This document shows, in pieces, positions 14,781 to 22,409 of a stretch of 41,959 nucleotides of DNA; positions within the stretch are counted from its first letter, which is position 1, and each line of letters begins with the position of its first letter. The notes below the pieces were generated by a model. That model worked only from the letters and a program-made list of their open reading frames with translations, did no database searches and was not told the DNA's origin. Where the stretch lies: NCBI GenBank assembly GCA_963624605.1, contig CAVFQD010000009.1:1-41959 (forward strand). Reading direction: 5' to 3'. The stretch comes from Fimenecus sp963624605 (GTDB lineage: Bacteria; Bacillota; Clostridia; Oscillospirales; Acutalibacteraceae). The position numbers were made by a program, and so were the translations under genes.

Positions 14781-16760
14781 ATGAAAACAAAATCAGAAAA
14801 AAGAAAAATCAACAGGCGGTCCGGAATGAAGAAGGCTACGGCTTTGTTATGCGCGGCGGCAATTATTATATCCTTTACCGCGTGCGGAAAAAGCACGGAT
14901 TATTCAAACTCGACCGTTGTCGGTAAGGTAACAGCAATAAAAGGCACAACGGTTACCCTGCAGCTCGGCGAGCTCTCGGAGAGCGAGAAGCCCGAAATGC
15001 CGAGCGGCGACAGCACGCAGGACGGACAGACTCCGCCCGAAATGCCGAGCAGCGACAGCACGCAGGACGGACAGACGCCGCCCGAAATGCCGAGCAGCGA
15101 CAGCACGCAGGACGGACAGACACCGCCCGAAAAGCCAAGCGGTGACAGTCAGCAAGACGGACAGACACCGCCCGAAAAGCCGAGTACAGAAGGTCAACAG
15201 AGCGGTCAAACACCACCCGAAAAGCCCGACTCAAACGGAACGGAAACTGCACAGCCGTCCTCTTCGGGCAATACGGGCGACAGCACGGACGAAAACGGTG
15301 CGCAGAGCGGGCAGACTGCCCCCGAAATGCCCGAAGCTCCGCAGGGTGAGGCTCCCTCGGGCGGCTTCGGCGGTATGCAGAGCTTTACTGCGGGTGAAGA
15401 AACCGCAAAAATAGACCTTGACGGCGCAACGGTTACAAAGAATTCGCAGGAGGCATCGCTTGACGATATAAGCGAGGGTGATGTTCTTAAAATCACATTT
15501 AATGACAGCAATGAGCCCGAAACAGTTGAAATTGTATCGGTGTCGTCGGGTAACGGCTCTTCAAATGTTTCACAGGGCTCAAGCGCAAACACCATTGACG
15601 AAAACGGCACCTTTAACGGCAATGAATATACTTCCGCCGGCGACGACGAAAACGCTCTAAGAGTTGACGGCACAGAGGTTACGCTTAACGGTATTACGGT
15701 TGATAAGAGCGCAGGCTCAAGCTCAAACACCGAAAACGGCGATTTCTACGGCGTGAACGCTGCCTTGCTTGCCACAAACGGTGCAACGGTAACAATTAAA
15801 AACGCAAAAATAAAATCGTCTGCACAGAACGGCAACGGCGTGTTCAGCTACGGAAGCGGAACAACGGTAAATATTTCCGACTCCGTAATCACAACAACGG
15901 CAGACAACTCAGGCGGTATTCAGACCACGGGCGGAGCAACAACAAACGCTGAAAACCTGACTGTGGAGACTTCGGGCAACTCCTCGGCGGCAATCCGCTC
16001 GGACAGAGGCGGCGGAACGGTCAATGTGAACGGCGGTACCTACACCTCAAACGGGTACAACTCCCCTGCCGTTTATTCGACAGCGGCAATCACGGTGTCA
16101 AACGCAACGCTCACGGCAAACAATTCCGAGGCACTTGTTATAGAGGGTAAAAACTCGATAACGCTTACCGACTGTACGGTTACGGGCAATATGAGCGATA
16201 CAGACGGAACAAGCTCTGACGAAAATGTGCACAATGTGATGATATATCAGTCAATGTCGGGCGATGCGGATGTCGGCACAAGCAATTTCACAATGACGGG
16301 TGGCTCGCTCACCGCAAACAACGGCGATATGTTCTATATCACAAATACAGCCTGCAATATTTCGCTTTCGGGCGTTGCCGTTACAAACAACGATACAGAC
16401 GCATTTCTTATGAGAATTTGCGGTAACTCAGCTTCTCACGGTTGGGGTACGGCAGGAAGCAACGGCGCACAGGTGGTATTTACCGCAGACTCGCAGACGC
16501 TTTCTGGTAACATTTCCGTCGATACGATTTCAACGCTCAATATGACCTTGAAGGGCAACAGCGTCTTTAACGGAACAGTCAACATCGTTGACAACGCACA
16601 GAACGGAACAGCCGTTTCGGACAATGCGGTTGTAACGGTTGAAGCAGGCAGCGTATGGAATCTTACGGGAAGCTGTACTCTGACATCGCTTACCAACAAC
16701 GGTACGATAAATTTCAACGGTTATACAATAACGCTTGCCGACGGCACGGTGCTGTCATAA
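14781..16760 (+). CDS. Repeat-containing lipoprotein with parallel beta-helix domain
   Basis: A 659-aa surface lipoprotein. A long basic N-region precedes a hydrophobic core and a lipobox ending at Cys35 (ISFTAC). Residues about 45-60 (VGKVTAIKGTTVTLQLGEL) and 212-255 (TAKIDLDGATVTK...DDISEGDVLKITF) look like two halves of one small beta domain, split by five 15-residue Pro/Glu/Gln repeats (72-146) and more low-complexity sequence. Residues about 270-659 form many short G/T/N/S-rich turns (VTIKNAKI, VNISDSVI, ITVSNATL, ITLTDCTV), typical of a right-handed beta-helix adhesin or carbohydrate-binding protein. No catalytic motif is evident. GGAGGAG precedes the ATG. It is probably controlled by the adjacent two-component system. 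Confidence 0.8.
   Translation: MKTKSEKRKINRRSGMKKATALLCAAAIIISFTACGKSTDYSNSTVVGKVTAIKGTTVTLQLGELSESEKPEMPSGDSTQDGQTPPEMPSSDSTQDGQTPPEMPSSDSTQDGQTPPEKPSGDSQQDGQTPPEKPSTEGQQSGQTPPEKPDSNGTETAQPSSSGNTGDSTDENGAQSGQTAPEMPEAPQGEAPSGGFGGMQSFTAGEETAKIDLDGATVTKNSQEASLDDISEGDVLKITFNDSNEPETVEIVSVSSGNGSSNVSQGSSANTIDENGTFNGNEYTSAGDDENALRVDGTEVTLNGITVDKSAGSSSNTENGDFYGVNAALLATNGATVTIKNAKIKSSAQNGNGVFSYGSGTTVNISDSVITTTADNSGGIQTTGGATTNAENLTVETSGNSSAAIRSDRGGGTVNVNGGTYTSNGYNSPAVYSTAAITVSNATLTANNSEALVIEGKNSITLTDCTVTGNMSDTDGTSSDENVHNVMIYQSMSGDADVGTSNFTMTGGSLTANNGDMFYITNTACNISLSGVAVTNNDTDAFLMRICGNSASHGWGTAGSNGAQVVFTADSQTLSGNISVDTISTLNMTLKGNSVFNGTVNIVDNAQNGTAVSDNAVVTVEAGSVWNLTGSCTLTSLTNNGTINFNGYTITLADGTVLS
14994..15218 (+). 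repeat. Five tandem 45-bp coding repeats
   Basis: Units start at 14994, 15039, 15084, 15129 and 15174 and encode variants of EMPSGDSTQDGQTPP. The first three are nearly identical at DNA level and the last two diverge (EKPSGDSQQDGQTPP, EKPSTEGQQSGQTPP). This is a candidate length-variable surface stalk. Confidence 0.93.
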
Positions 16761-16774
16761 AAGCATAAAAAAAG

Positions 16775-16800
16775 AACCGATGCATTGCATCGGTTTTTTT
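16775..16800 (+). terminator. Intrinsic terminator after the lipoprotein gene
   Basis: AACCGATGC and GCATCGGTT form a 9-bp perfect stem with a 3-base loop, followed directly by a run of seven or more Ts. Confidence 0.9.
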
Positions 16801-16993
16801 ATTGGGTTATTTAGAATAATTCGGTCAGGACTTCTGTCCACCACAAACATCTGTCCTTGTTCGAGTATTATAATAACACCGGATTATTGCAAAGTGCATA
16901 CAAAAATATGAACAAATTGTTAACAATTTTATTTTTTTATTACTTTTGTTACATTTTTTTGCCTTTTATTATACCTTATTGCTTCAAACACAC

Positions 16994-17022
16994 TTGACAT
17001 TATCATCAGCGTGTTGTATAAT
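16994..17022 (+). promoter_or_regulatory. Consensus sigma-A promoter of rpsU
   Basis: TTGACA and TATAAT are separated by exactly 17 bases, about 35 bases before the rpsU GTG. The 190 bases before it (from 16801) are AT-rich and hold no gene that I can support. Confidence 0.88.
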
Positions 17023-17056
17023 ATTGCAGAATTTACGATTAAAGGGAGGGAATAAT

Positions 17057-17233
17057 GTGAGCCAGGTAAAAGTTAAGGACAACGAGTCTTTGGAAAGCGC
17101 TCTCAGACGCTTTAAGAGACAGACCTCTCGTGACGGCGTAATCCAGGAAGTTCGTAAAAGAGAACATTACGAAAAGCCTTCTGTAAAGAGAAAGAAGAAG
17201 TCGGAAGCAGCTCGTAAAAGAAAGTATAAATAA
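17057..17233 (+). CDS. rpsU: 30S ribosomal protein S21
   Basis: S21 is a small basic protein of the 30S subunit near the anti-Shine-Dalgarno region. The 58-aa product starts at a GTG and reads VKVKDNESLESALRRFKRQ, then REHYEKPSVKRKKK, the normal S21 pattern and length. The start is set by AGGGAGGG ending about 6 bases upstream. A longer in-frame ORF upstream has no ribosome site and overlaps the promoter, so it is rejected. The gene stands alone between a consensus promoter and a terminator. Confidence 0.95.
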   Translation: MSQVKVKDNESLESALRRFKRQTSRDGVIQEVRKREHYEKPSVKRKKKSEAARKRKYK

Positions 17234-17302
17234 TACGGGCTTGTCGAGTAGGCTTTACGGGGTTTGCCCGTCGCTCTCGGAGCAAATAAGTTTTGAGTAA
17301 AA

Positions 17303-17338
17303 CACCGACATACCGTGCGTATGCCGGTGCTTTTATTT
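17303..17338 (+). terminator. Intrinsic terminator after rpsU
   Basis: CACCGACATAC and GTATGCCGGTG pair with one mismatch around a 5-base loop and are followed by TTTTATTT. A weaker ACGGGC/GCCCGT pair lies just upstream (17235-17275). Confidence 0.75.
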
Positions 17339-17401
17339 AACGGTGAAAAATGTGTGCCTCACGGGCGCAGAGCAGCTGACAACGGAAAGGCGTTGAAGAA
17401 T

Positions 17402-17938
17402 ATGGATAAAAAGAATCTTACCATGCCGAGATACAGGTTTAGATGCATACTTGACATAACTCCCGAGGACTTGCGCAAAATGGGAGCTAAGGCGGTTGGG
17501 CTTGATATTGACAATACCATAGCGCCGGACGGAACGCTGAAATTTGTTGAGGGTATCCGTGAGTGGGTTGACAAAATTCAAAAGGCAGGCTTTCCGATTA
17601 CCGTTATTTCAAACGGAACCTTTATAAGGGTTATACCTATTTCGAAATATCTCGGCGGCTTGCCGTACATACATCTCTCTATGAAGCCGTTTCCCTTCGG
17701 GCTCAAAAAGGCGGCTAAGCGTATGGGCGTTGATATTTCAGAGCTTGCAATGATAGGCGATCAGCTTTTTTCGGATATAAAGGCCGCAAATCTCTGCGGA
17801 GCAATACCCGTAAGGGTCGACCCGCTTCCGACAAAGAGCCTTTATCCGCATTATTACGAATGGAAAAGCAAAAGAGAAGAGCCGATACTCAGGGAATTTG
17901 AAAAAAATCACGGCTACGGGGTTGACGGAAATGATTGA
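17402..17938 (+). CDS. YqeG family HAD IIIA-type phosphatase
   Basis: HAD phosphatase of the YqeG group, 178 aa from the chosen start. Motif I is GLDIDNTIAP (Asp35 and Asp37), motif II ITVISNGT, the lysine motif lies in MKPFPFGLKKA, and motif III is MIGDQLFSDIKAAN. The conserved N-terminal strand MPRYRFRCILDITPEDL identifies the family; the substrate is not known. The start at 17402 was chosen because a more upstream start lies inside or next to the rpsU terminator; Met8 (17423) is an alternative. The ribosome site is weak. The stop overlaps the start of the next gene by 8 bases. Confidence 0.88.
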   Translation: MDKKNLTMPRYRFRCILDITPEDLRKMGAKAVGLDIDNTIAPDGTLKFVEGIREWVDKIQKAGFPITVISNGTFIRVIPISKYLGGLPYIHLSMKPFPFGLKKAAKRMGVDISELAMIGDQLFSDIKAANLCGAIPVRVDPLPTKSLYPHYYEWKSKREEPILREFEKNHGYGVDGND

Positions 17939-18995
17939 CAAGCTTAAAGAATATCTTAAATCGGCACCGTTTGATGCGGCGTTGATAATTTCACCCGAAA
18001 ACAGGTTTTATTTTACACGCTTTGCTTCATCCGACGGCTACCTTATAGCTACTGCTGAAAAGGCTGTGTTCATAACCGACGGCAGATACATAGAGGCGGC
18101 GCAAAAGACGGTTGATGGCTGCGAGGTTCTGCTCCAGACAAGGAGTATGTCGCAGATTAAGGATACGCTTGCTTCACTCGGAGCAAAAAGCGTTGCTGTC
18201 GAAGCGGACAGGATGACCCTGAAGCAGTATGCGGACTTTGTGAGAGCTCTTGACGGAATTGACATCGTTGCCGACGGCGTACTTGACGCGGCAATAACGG
18301 ACATAAGAAGCGAAAAGGACAAATCGGAAGTCGAAAAAATCATAAAGGCACAGAGAATTGCCGAAGACGCGTTCCGGCATATACTGACCTTTATAAAAGA
18401 GGGTGTTACCGAAAAAGAGGTTGCGCTCGAGCTTGATTACTATATGCTTTCCCACGGGGCTGACGGTCTTTCGTTTGAGACGATAGCGATAAGCGGTAAG
18501 AACACATCGAAGCCGCACGGCGTACCGTCTGACAAAAAAATCGAAAAAGGCGTCTTTGTCACAATGGACTTCGGCGCTGTTGTCGAGGGCTATCACAGCG
18601 ATATGACAAGAACCGTTGCGGTAGGCTTCGTAAGCGAAGAACAGAGAACGGTTTACAATACCGTTCTGGAGGCGCAGGCAAAGGCTCAGCTTGCCGCAAG
18701 GTCAGGCGAGCTGTGTAAAAATGTTGACCGTGCCGCAAGAGAGGTTATAGAAGATGCGGGTTACGGCGAATACTTCAATCATTCCACGGGTCACGGAGTC
18801 GGCGTTGAAATTCACGAGTTTCCCAACCTTTCGCCCGTATGCGAAAAGACGCTTAAGGCAGGCAATGTCGTAACGGATGAGCCGGGTATATATATTCCCG
18901 AAAAATTCGGCGTGCGTATTGAGGATATGCTTCTGATAACCGAAAGCGGCTGCGAAAACCTTACGAGAGCACCTAAAGAATTGATAATACTGTAA
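17931..18995 (+). CDS. pepP: M24 family Xaa-Pro aminopeptidase
   Basis: A 354-aa creatinase-fold metallopeptidase, the usual length of the short Firmicutes Xaa-Pro peptidases. The N-terminal domain (residues 1-125) has ENRFYFTRF. The C-terminal pita-bread domain holds all five metal ligands: MDFGAVVEGYHSDMTRT (two Asp), HSTGHGVGVEIHE (His), VTDEPGIYIPEKFGVRIED (two Glu). It would remove N-terminal residues preceding proline. The ATG at 17931 overlaps yqeG by 8 bases; an in-frame ATG 11 codons upstream would overlap by 41 bases and is less likely. Genes of this type often lie just before efp, as here. Confidence 0.9.
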   Translation: MIDKLKEYLKSAPFDAALIISPENRFYFTRFASSDGYLIATAEKAVFITDGRYIEAAQKTVDGCEVLLQTRSMSQIKDTLASLGAKSVAVEADRMTLKQYADFVRALDGIDIVADGVLDAAITDIRSEKDKSEVEKIIKAQRIAEDAFRHILTFIKEGVTEKEVALELDYYMLSHGADGLSFETIAISGKNTSKPHGVPSDKKIEKGVFVTMDFGAVVEGYHSDMTRTVAVGFVSEEQRTVYNTVLEAQAKAQLAARSGELCKNVDRAAREVIEDAGYGEYFNHSTGHGVGVEIHEFPNLSPVCEKTLKAGNVVTDEPGIYIPEKFGVRIEDMLLITESGCENLTRAPKELIIL

Positions 18996-19002
18996 AAACT
19001 AC

Positions 19003-19031
19003 TTGAAAAATATTCGAATATAGGATAAAAT
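19003..19031 (+). promoter_or_regulatory. Sigma-A promoter of efp
   Basis: TTGAAA, 17 bases, TAAAAT, about 57 bases upstream of the efp start codon. Confidence 0.6.
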
Positions 19032-19087
19032 AAAATTGTAAAATTATGTTTCGCATTTAAGCGTGCGGAAAAATGGAGGATTTATTT

Positions 19088-19648
19088 ATGATTTCAGCTG
19101 GTGATTTCAGAAACGGCGTAACATTTGAGGAGGACGGCCAGGTGCTTCAGGTCGTTGAGTTCCAGCATGTTAAACCCGGTAAGGGCGCCGCTTTTGTCAG
19201 AACAAAAACAAAGAATGTTATTACGGGCGCAGTAGTTGAAAAGAGCTACAACCCCACGGCAAAGTTCCCGACAGCGTTTATAGAGAGAAAGGATATGGAA
19301 TATTCCTACGCTGACGGCGACCTCTATTACTTTATGGATACGGAAACCTATGAGCTTGTACCGATTAACGCAAGCGACCTTTCGGACAATTTTAAGTTCG
19401 TTAAGGAAAATATGGTTTGCAAAATCCTTTCTTACAAGGGAAAGGTTTTCGGCGTAGAGCCCCCCACATTCGTAGTTCTTGAGGTTACAAAGACAGAACC
19501 CGGATTCAAGGGCGATACCGCTACAAACGCAACAAAGCCCGCAACGCTTGAGACGGGCGCCGAAATTAAGGTTCCGCTTTTCATCAACGAGGGCGAAACA
19601 ATTCAGATTGACACCAGAACAGGCGAGTACATGGGACGCGCTAACTGA
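19088..19648 (+). CDS. efp: Translation elongation factor P
   Basis: EF-P relieves ribosome stalling at consecutive prolines. The 186-aa length and the sequence are standard: MISAGDFRNGVTF at the start, the modified-residue loop FQHVKPGKGAAFVRTK, and the C-terminal GEYMGRAN. The tip of the loop carries lysine (PGKG). The ATG at 19088 follows GGAGG by 8 bases; an in-frame ATG at 19073 overlaps this ribosome site and is rejected. Proline-rich clients exist in this window, such as the repeat lipoprotein and the sensor kinase. Confidence 0.96.
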   Translation: MISAGDFRNGVTFEEDGQVLQVVEFQHVKPGKGAAFVRTKTKNVITGAVVEKSYNPTAKFPTAFIERKDMEYSYADGDLYYFMDTETYELVPINASDLSDNFKFVKENMVCKILSYKGKVFGVEPPTFVVLEVTKTEPGFKGDTATNATKPATLETGAEIKVPLFINEGETIQIDTRTGEYMGRAN

Positions 19649-19660
19649 CGGAGGTATTTT

Positions 19661-20095
19661 ATGATGACAGTTACTGAAAAAGCAGCATACCTTAAAGGAC
19701 TTGCATCGGGTCTTGCTCTTGATGAAAACAAGCCCGAAACAAAGCTTATCAATGCAATGATGGATGTGATCGACGACCTTGCTCTTTCGGTTGCAGACCT
19801 TGAGGACGAAATAGCCCTTGTTACGGAGCAGCTTGACGCTGTTGACGAGGACCTTGATTCTCTTGAGGAATTTGTTTATGAGGACGATTTCGATTGCTGT
19901 GATTGCGATGATTACTGCGATGATGACGAGATGTACGAGGTTGAGTGCCCCGCTTGCCACGAAATAGTTGAATTCGACGAGGATTCGATTCTTGACGGCT
20001 TTGCAGAGTGCCCGAACTGCGGCGAAAGCCTTGAATTCGACCTTGACGGTTGCGATTGCGAGGATTGCGACTGCTGTGAGGACGACGAGGACTGA
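19661..20095 (+). CDS. CD1247-like acidic zinc-ribbon protein
   Basis: A 144-aa, very acidic, cysteine-rich protein. Residues 1-65 form a helical domain (MTVTEKAAYLKGLASGL...LINAMMDVIDDLALSVADLEDEI), typical of the Clostridia family named after CD1247. The C-terminal half holds a zinc-ribbon-like pair, VECPACHEIV and AECPNCGESL, flanked by strings of Asp, Glu and Cys (DCCDCDDYCDDDE; CEDCDCCEDDED). Metal binding is likely from the CxxC pairs. The biochemical function is unknown to me. It lies 12 bases after efp and is followed by a strong terminator, so it is co-transcribed with efp. The Asp/Cys tail could buffer metal or mimic nucleic acid; that is speculation. Confidence 0.75.
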   Translation: MMTVTEKAAYLKGLASGLALDENKPETKLINAMMDVIDDLALSVADLEDEIALVTEQLDAVDEDLDSLEEFVYEDDFDCCDCDDYCDDDEMYEVECPACHEIVEFDEDSILDGFAECPNCGESLEFDLDGCDCEDCDCCEDDED

Positions 20096-20110
20096 TTTCA
20101 ATCAAACTTC

Positions 20111-20143
20111 AAGCGAGAGCCAAAAGCTCTCGCTTATTTTTTT
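20111..20143 (+). terminator. Intrinsic terminator after the efp operon
   Basis: AAGCGAGAGC and GCTCTCGCTT form a perfect 10-bp stem with a CAAAA loop, followed by ATTTTTTT. It lies between convergent genes. Confidence 0.9.
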
Positions 20144-20144
20144 A

Positions 20145-20912
20145 TCACTGCTTGATTTGTCTGCCCGTGCCGTCGATTTTATAGGGCTCGGGATAGATAA
20201 GCTGTGAAACGCTCACAAAGGAATATCCGTCGGCTGTAAGCGAAGTGAGAACGGTGTTAAGCGCCTCGGGCGTGTTTTTGACATCGTTGTGAAAAAGAAT
20301 TATCGAACCGCTTTCGGTTGCGGACAGCACCCGCTTTGTCATTTCGTCGCAGGATATGCCTCGCCAATCAAGCGAGTCCACCGACCACTGAACGGTTATC
20401 ATATTTGCTTTTTCAGCGGCGGCTTCACTTGCGTCGGTGTAGTCGCCGGACGGAGAGCGCAGAAGCTTCGGCGTCTCCCCCGTTATGCTTTCAAGCACGG
20501 CGTTGCACTTGCTTATGTCGTCTGAAACTTCGTTTTCGTCAAGCGTGCTGTATGCGGTGTGGTTGTAGGAATGGTTTGCGATTTCGTGCCCCGAGTCGTA
20601 AAGCTTTTTAACGCTTTCGGGATATTTCTGCGCCCATTCCCCGACGATGAAAAATGTTGCTTTTGCGTTGTGTGAGGCAAGTATCTCGATAAGCCTGTCT
20701 GTGTCCGAATCGCCCCAGGCGGCGTCAAAGGTTACGGCAACACGCTTTTCGTCTGTTTCAACGCAATATATCGGAATAAGTTTTTTTGCGGAGGCACCCG
20801 TCTGCACCGTGCTGTCGGTAACGCAGGCTGCGGCAACAGAAACGGCAAGGCAGAAAACGAATATAATGAATATGGCTTTTTTAGTGATTATCACATATTT
20901 CAAATCTCTCAT
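20145..20912 (-). CDS. Polysaccharide deacetylase family protein (CE4, PdaB-like)
   Basis: A secreted or membrane-anchored NodB-homology protein of about 255 aa. A hydrophobic segment (AIFIIFVFCLAVSVAAA) near the N-terminus acts as signal or anchor. NodB motifs: VAVTFDAAWGDSDT (motif 1, in the PdaB-like form rather than TFDDG), EIANHSYNHTAYS (HxxxH metal motif), RSPSGDYT (motif 3), SVDSLDW, and IILFHN. It would deacetylate peptidoglycan or another N-acetyl polysaccharide. The start is uncertain: the ATG at 20912 sits almost against AGAGGAG; a TTG three codons later is better spaced; a longer frame begins at 20966. It is divergent from trkA. Confidence 0.85.
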   Translation of the reverse strand: MRDLKYVIITKKAIFIIFVFCLAVSVAAACVTDSTVQTGASAKKLIPIYCVETDEKRVAVTFDAAWGDSDTDRLIEILASHNAKATFFIVGEWAQKYPESVKKLYDSGHEIANHSYNHTAYSTLDENEVSDDISKCNAVLESITGETPKLLRSPSGDYTDASEAAAEKANMITVQWSVDSLDWRGISCDEMTKRVLSATESGSIILFHNDVKNTPEALNTVLTSLTADGYSFVSVSQLIYPEPYKIDGTGRQIKQ

Positions 20913-20976
20913 CTCCTCTGCAAAAGTATATTTTGGCATGAAGAGAAAAATACTGAAGAAAAGCATATTTTCCTTA

Positions 20977-21004
20977 TTGACATTGCAATACTTAGTGCTA
21001 TAAT
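20977..21004 (+). promoter_or_regulatory. Sigma-A promoter of trkA-trkH
   Basis: TTGACA and TATAAT with a 16-base spacer. The leader to the trkA start is only about 37 bases, too short for a riboswitch. Confidence 0.8.
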
Positions 21005-21048
21005 ATACACAAATTTGGTCATCAAATTACATTTAAGGAGATATGGAT

Positions 21049-22407
21049 ATGAAAATCGTTATTGCCGGAGCAGGCAGAATCGGTTATTCCATTGCGCACG
21101 AGCTTTCCAAGGAAAATCATGACATTACGGTGGTTGAACAGGATGAGAGACGGCTTAAAGAGGTTGAAAACAGTCTTGATGTCATGACTTTTGCAGGAAA
21201 CGCCGCAAGCTATGAAACGCTCAACGAGCTCCAACTAAAGGACACGGACTTGCTTATTGCAGCTATGAGAGAGGACGAGCTCAATATGCTTTGCTGCCTT
21301 ACTGCAAAAAAGCTCGGCGTGAAGCACACCATAGCACGAGTCAGAAATCGAGATTATTTCAGACAGACGGAGTTTTTGAAGGACGACTTGGGACTTACCA
21401 TGACATTTAATCCCGAGGAGGATACGGCAAGCGACATTTCAAGAATTCTCAGATTTCCGTCGGCGTCAAAGGTCGAGTCGTTTGCAAACAGCAAGGCGGA
21501 ATCGGTTGAAATCAGAGTCGGAGAGTCTAATCCGCTTGTCAATATGAAGCTGTACGACCTGAAAACAAAGACGGACGCCAACATCCTCGCCTGTGCGGTG
21601 GCGCGAGGCAATGATGTGTTTATACCGAGAGGCGATTTTGAGATAAAAGCCGGAGACAGGATAAATATTGTAGGTTCATATAAAGAAATAAACAAGTTTA
21701 TTAAGAAGCTCGGCGGCCACAGACACGGCGCAAAGACCGTGCTCATCCTCGGCGGAGGAAACATTACTTATTATCTTGCAAAACAGCTTGCAAATCTCGG
21801 CCTTACGATAAAAATAATAGAAAAGGACAAAAAGGCGTGCGAGAAATTCAAGACGGCATTCCCGAAGGCAAATGTTGTGCTTGCCGACGGTACGAATCCC
21901 GAAATCCTCGACGAAGAGGGCATCGGTGCCGCAGACGCCTTTGTTGCGATAACGGGTGATGACGAGGATAATGTTATCAGCTCAATGTTCGCAATGTCTT
22001 TGGGCGTTGAGAAGGTAATCGCAAAGGTAAAGGAAAGTCATATAATCAGAATGCTTGCGGGAAACGATATCGACAGCATTGTTCAACCGTCAAGCATAGC
22101 AACGCAAAAGATTGTGCGTTATGTCCGTTCGATGCAAAACGCTTACGATTCAAGCCTTGATTCGCTTTACTATATTTTTGAGCGCAAGGTCGAAATAATG
22201 GAGCTCAAGGTAAACGAAAACGCAGATTATCTTGACATACCCATTAAAAAGCTCAATGTTCACGACGACGCAATCATTGCTTCGATAATCAGAAACGGCA
22301 CCTGCATTATTCCGTCCGGAGAAGATGTTATTAAGGCGGGCGATGATGTTATAATCGCTACTACTCATAAGGGTATAACAAAGCTTGATAAGGTTTTGGA
22401 GGCCTGA
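21049..22407 (+). CDS. trkA: Trk system potassium uptake protein TrkA
   Basis: A 452-aa cytoplasmic gating subunit with two RCK units. Unit 1 has the NAD-binding loop VIAGAGRIGYSIA and VVEQDERRL, followed by a TrkA-C domain near residue 140. Unit 2 starts with VLILGGGNITYYLA and IIEKDKKACEKF and ends with a second TrkA-C domain. It binds nucleotides and controls the TrkH channel. The ATG at 21049 is 8 bases after AAGGAG; an in-frame ATG at 21043 is too close to it. Only 2 bases separate it from trkH. Confidence 0.94.
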   Translation: MKIVIAGAGRIGYSIAHELSKENHDITVVEQDERRLKEVENSLDVMTFAGNAASYETLNELQLKDTDLLIAAMREDELNMLCCLTAKKLGVKHTIARVRNRDYFRQTEFLKDDLGLTMTFNPEEDTASDISRILRFPSASKVESFANSKAESVEIRVGESNPLVNMKLYDLKTKTDANILACAVARGNDVFIPRGDFEIKAGDRINIVGSYKEINKFIKKLGGHRHGAKTVLILGGGNITYYLAKQLANLGLTIKIIEKDKKACEKFKTAFPKANVVLADGTNPEILDEEGIGAADAFVAITGDDEDNVISSMFAMSLGVEKVIAKVKESHIIRMLAGNDIDSIVQPSSIATQKIVRYVRSMQNAYDSSLDSLYYIFERKVEIMELKVNENADYLDIPIKKLNVHDDAIIASIIRNGTCIIPSGEDVIKAGDDVIIATTHKGITKLDKVLEA

Positions 22408-22409
22408 TT

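Noticed and set aside
14994..15218. CRISPR-like repeats
   Set aside because: The 45-bp units are directly adjacent without spacers, are in frame and encode a repeated peptide, so they are coding tandem repeats.
14900..15730. Several overlapping antisense ORFs over the lipoprotein repeats
   Set aside because: They arise because GC-rich in-frame repeats leave other frames open. None has a ribosome site or a known motif.
16946..17056. N-terminal extension of S21 (36 extra codons)
   Set aside because: It overlaps the consensus promoter and has no ribosome site. S21 of normal length starts at the GTG at 17057.
19094..20101. 335-aa minus-strand ORF over efp and the CD1247-like gene
   Set aside because: It is antisense to two clear genes and its composition is that of a shadow frame.
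21005..21048. c-di-AMP or other riboswitch before trkA
   Set aside because: The leader is only about 37 bases, too short for a known potassium-related riboswitch.
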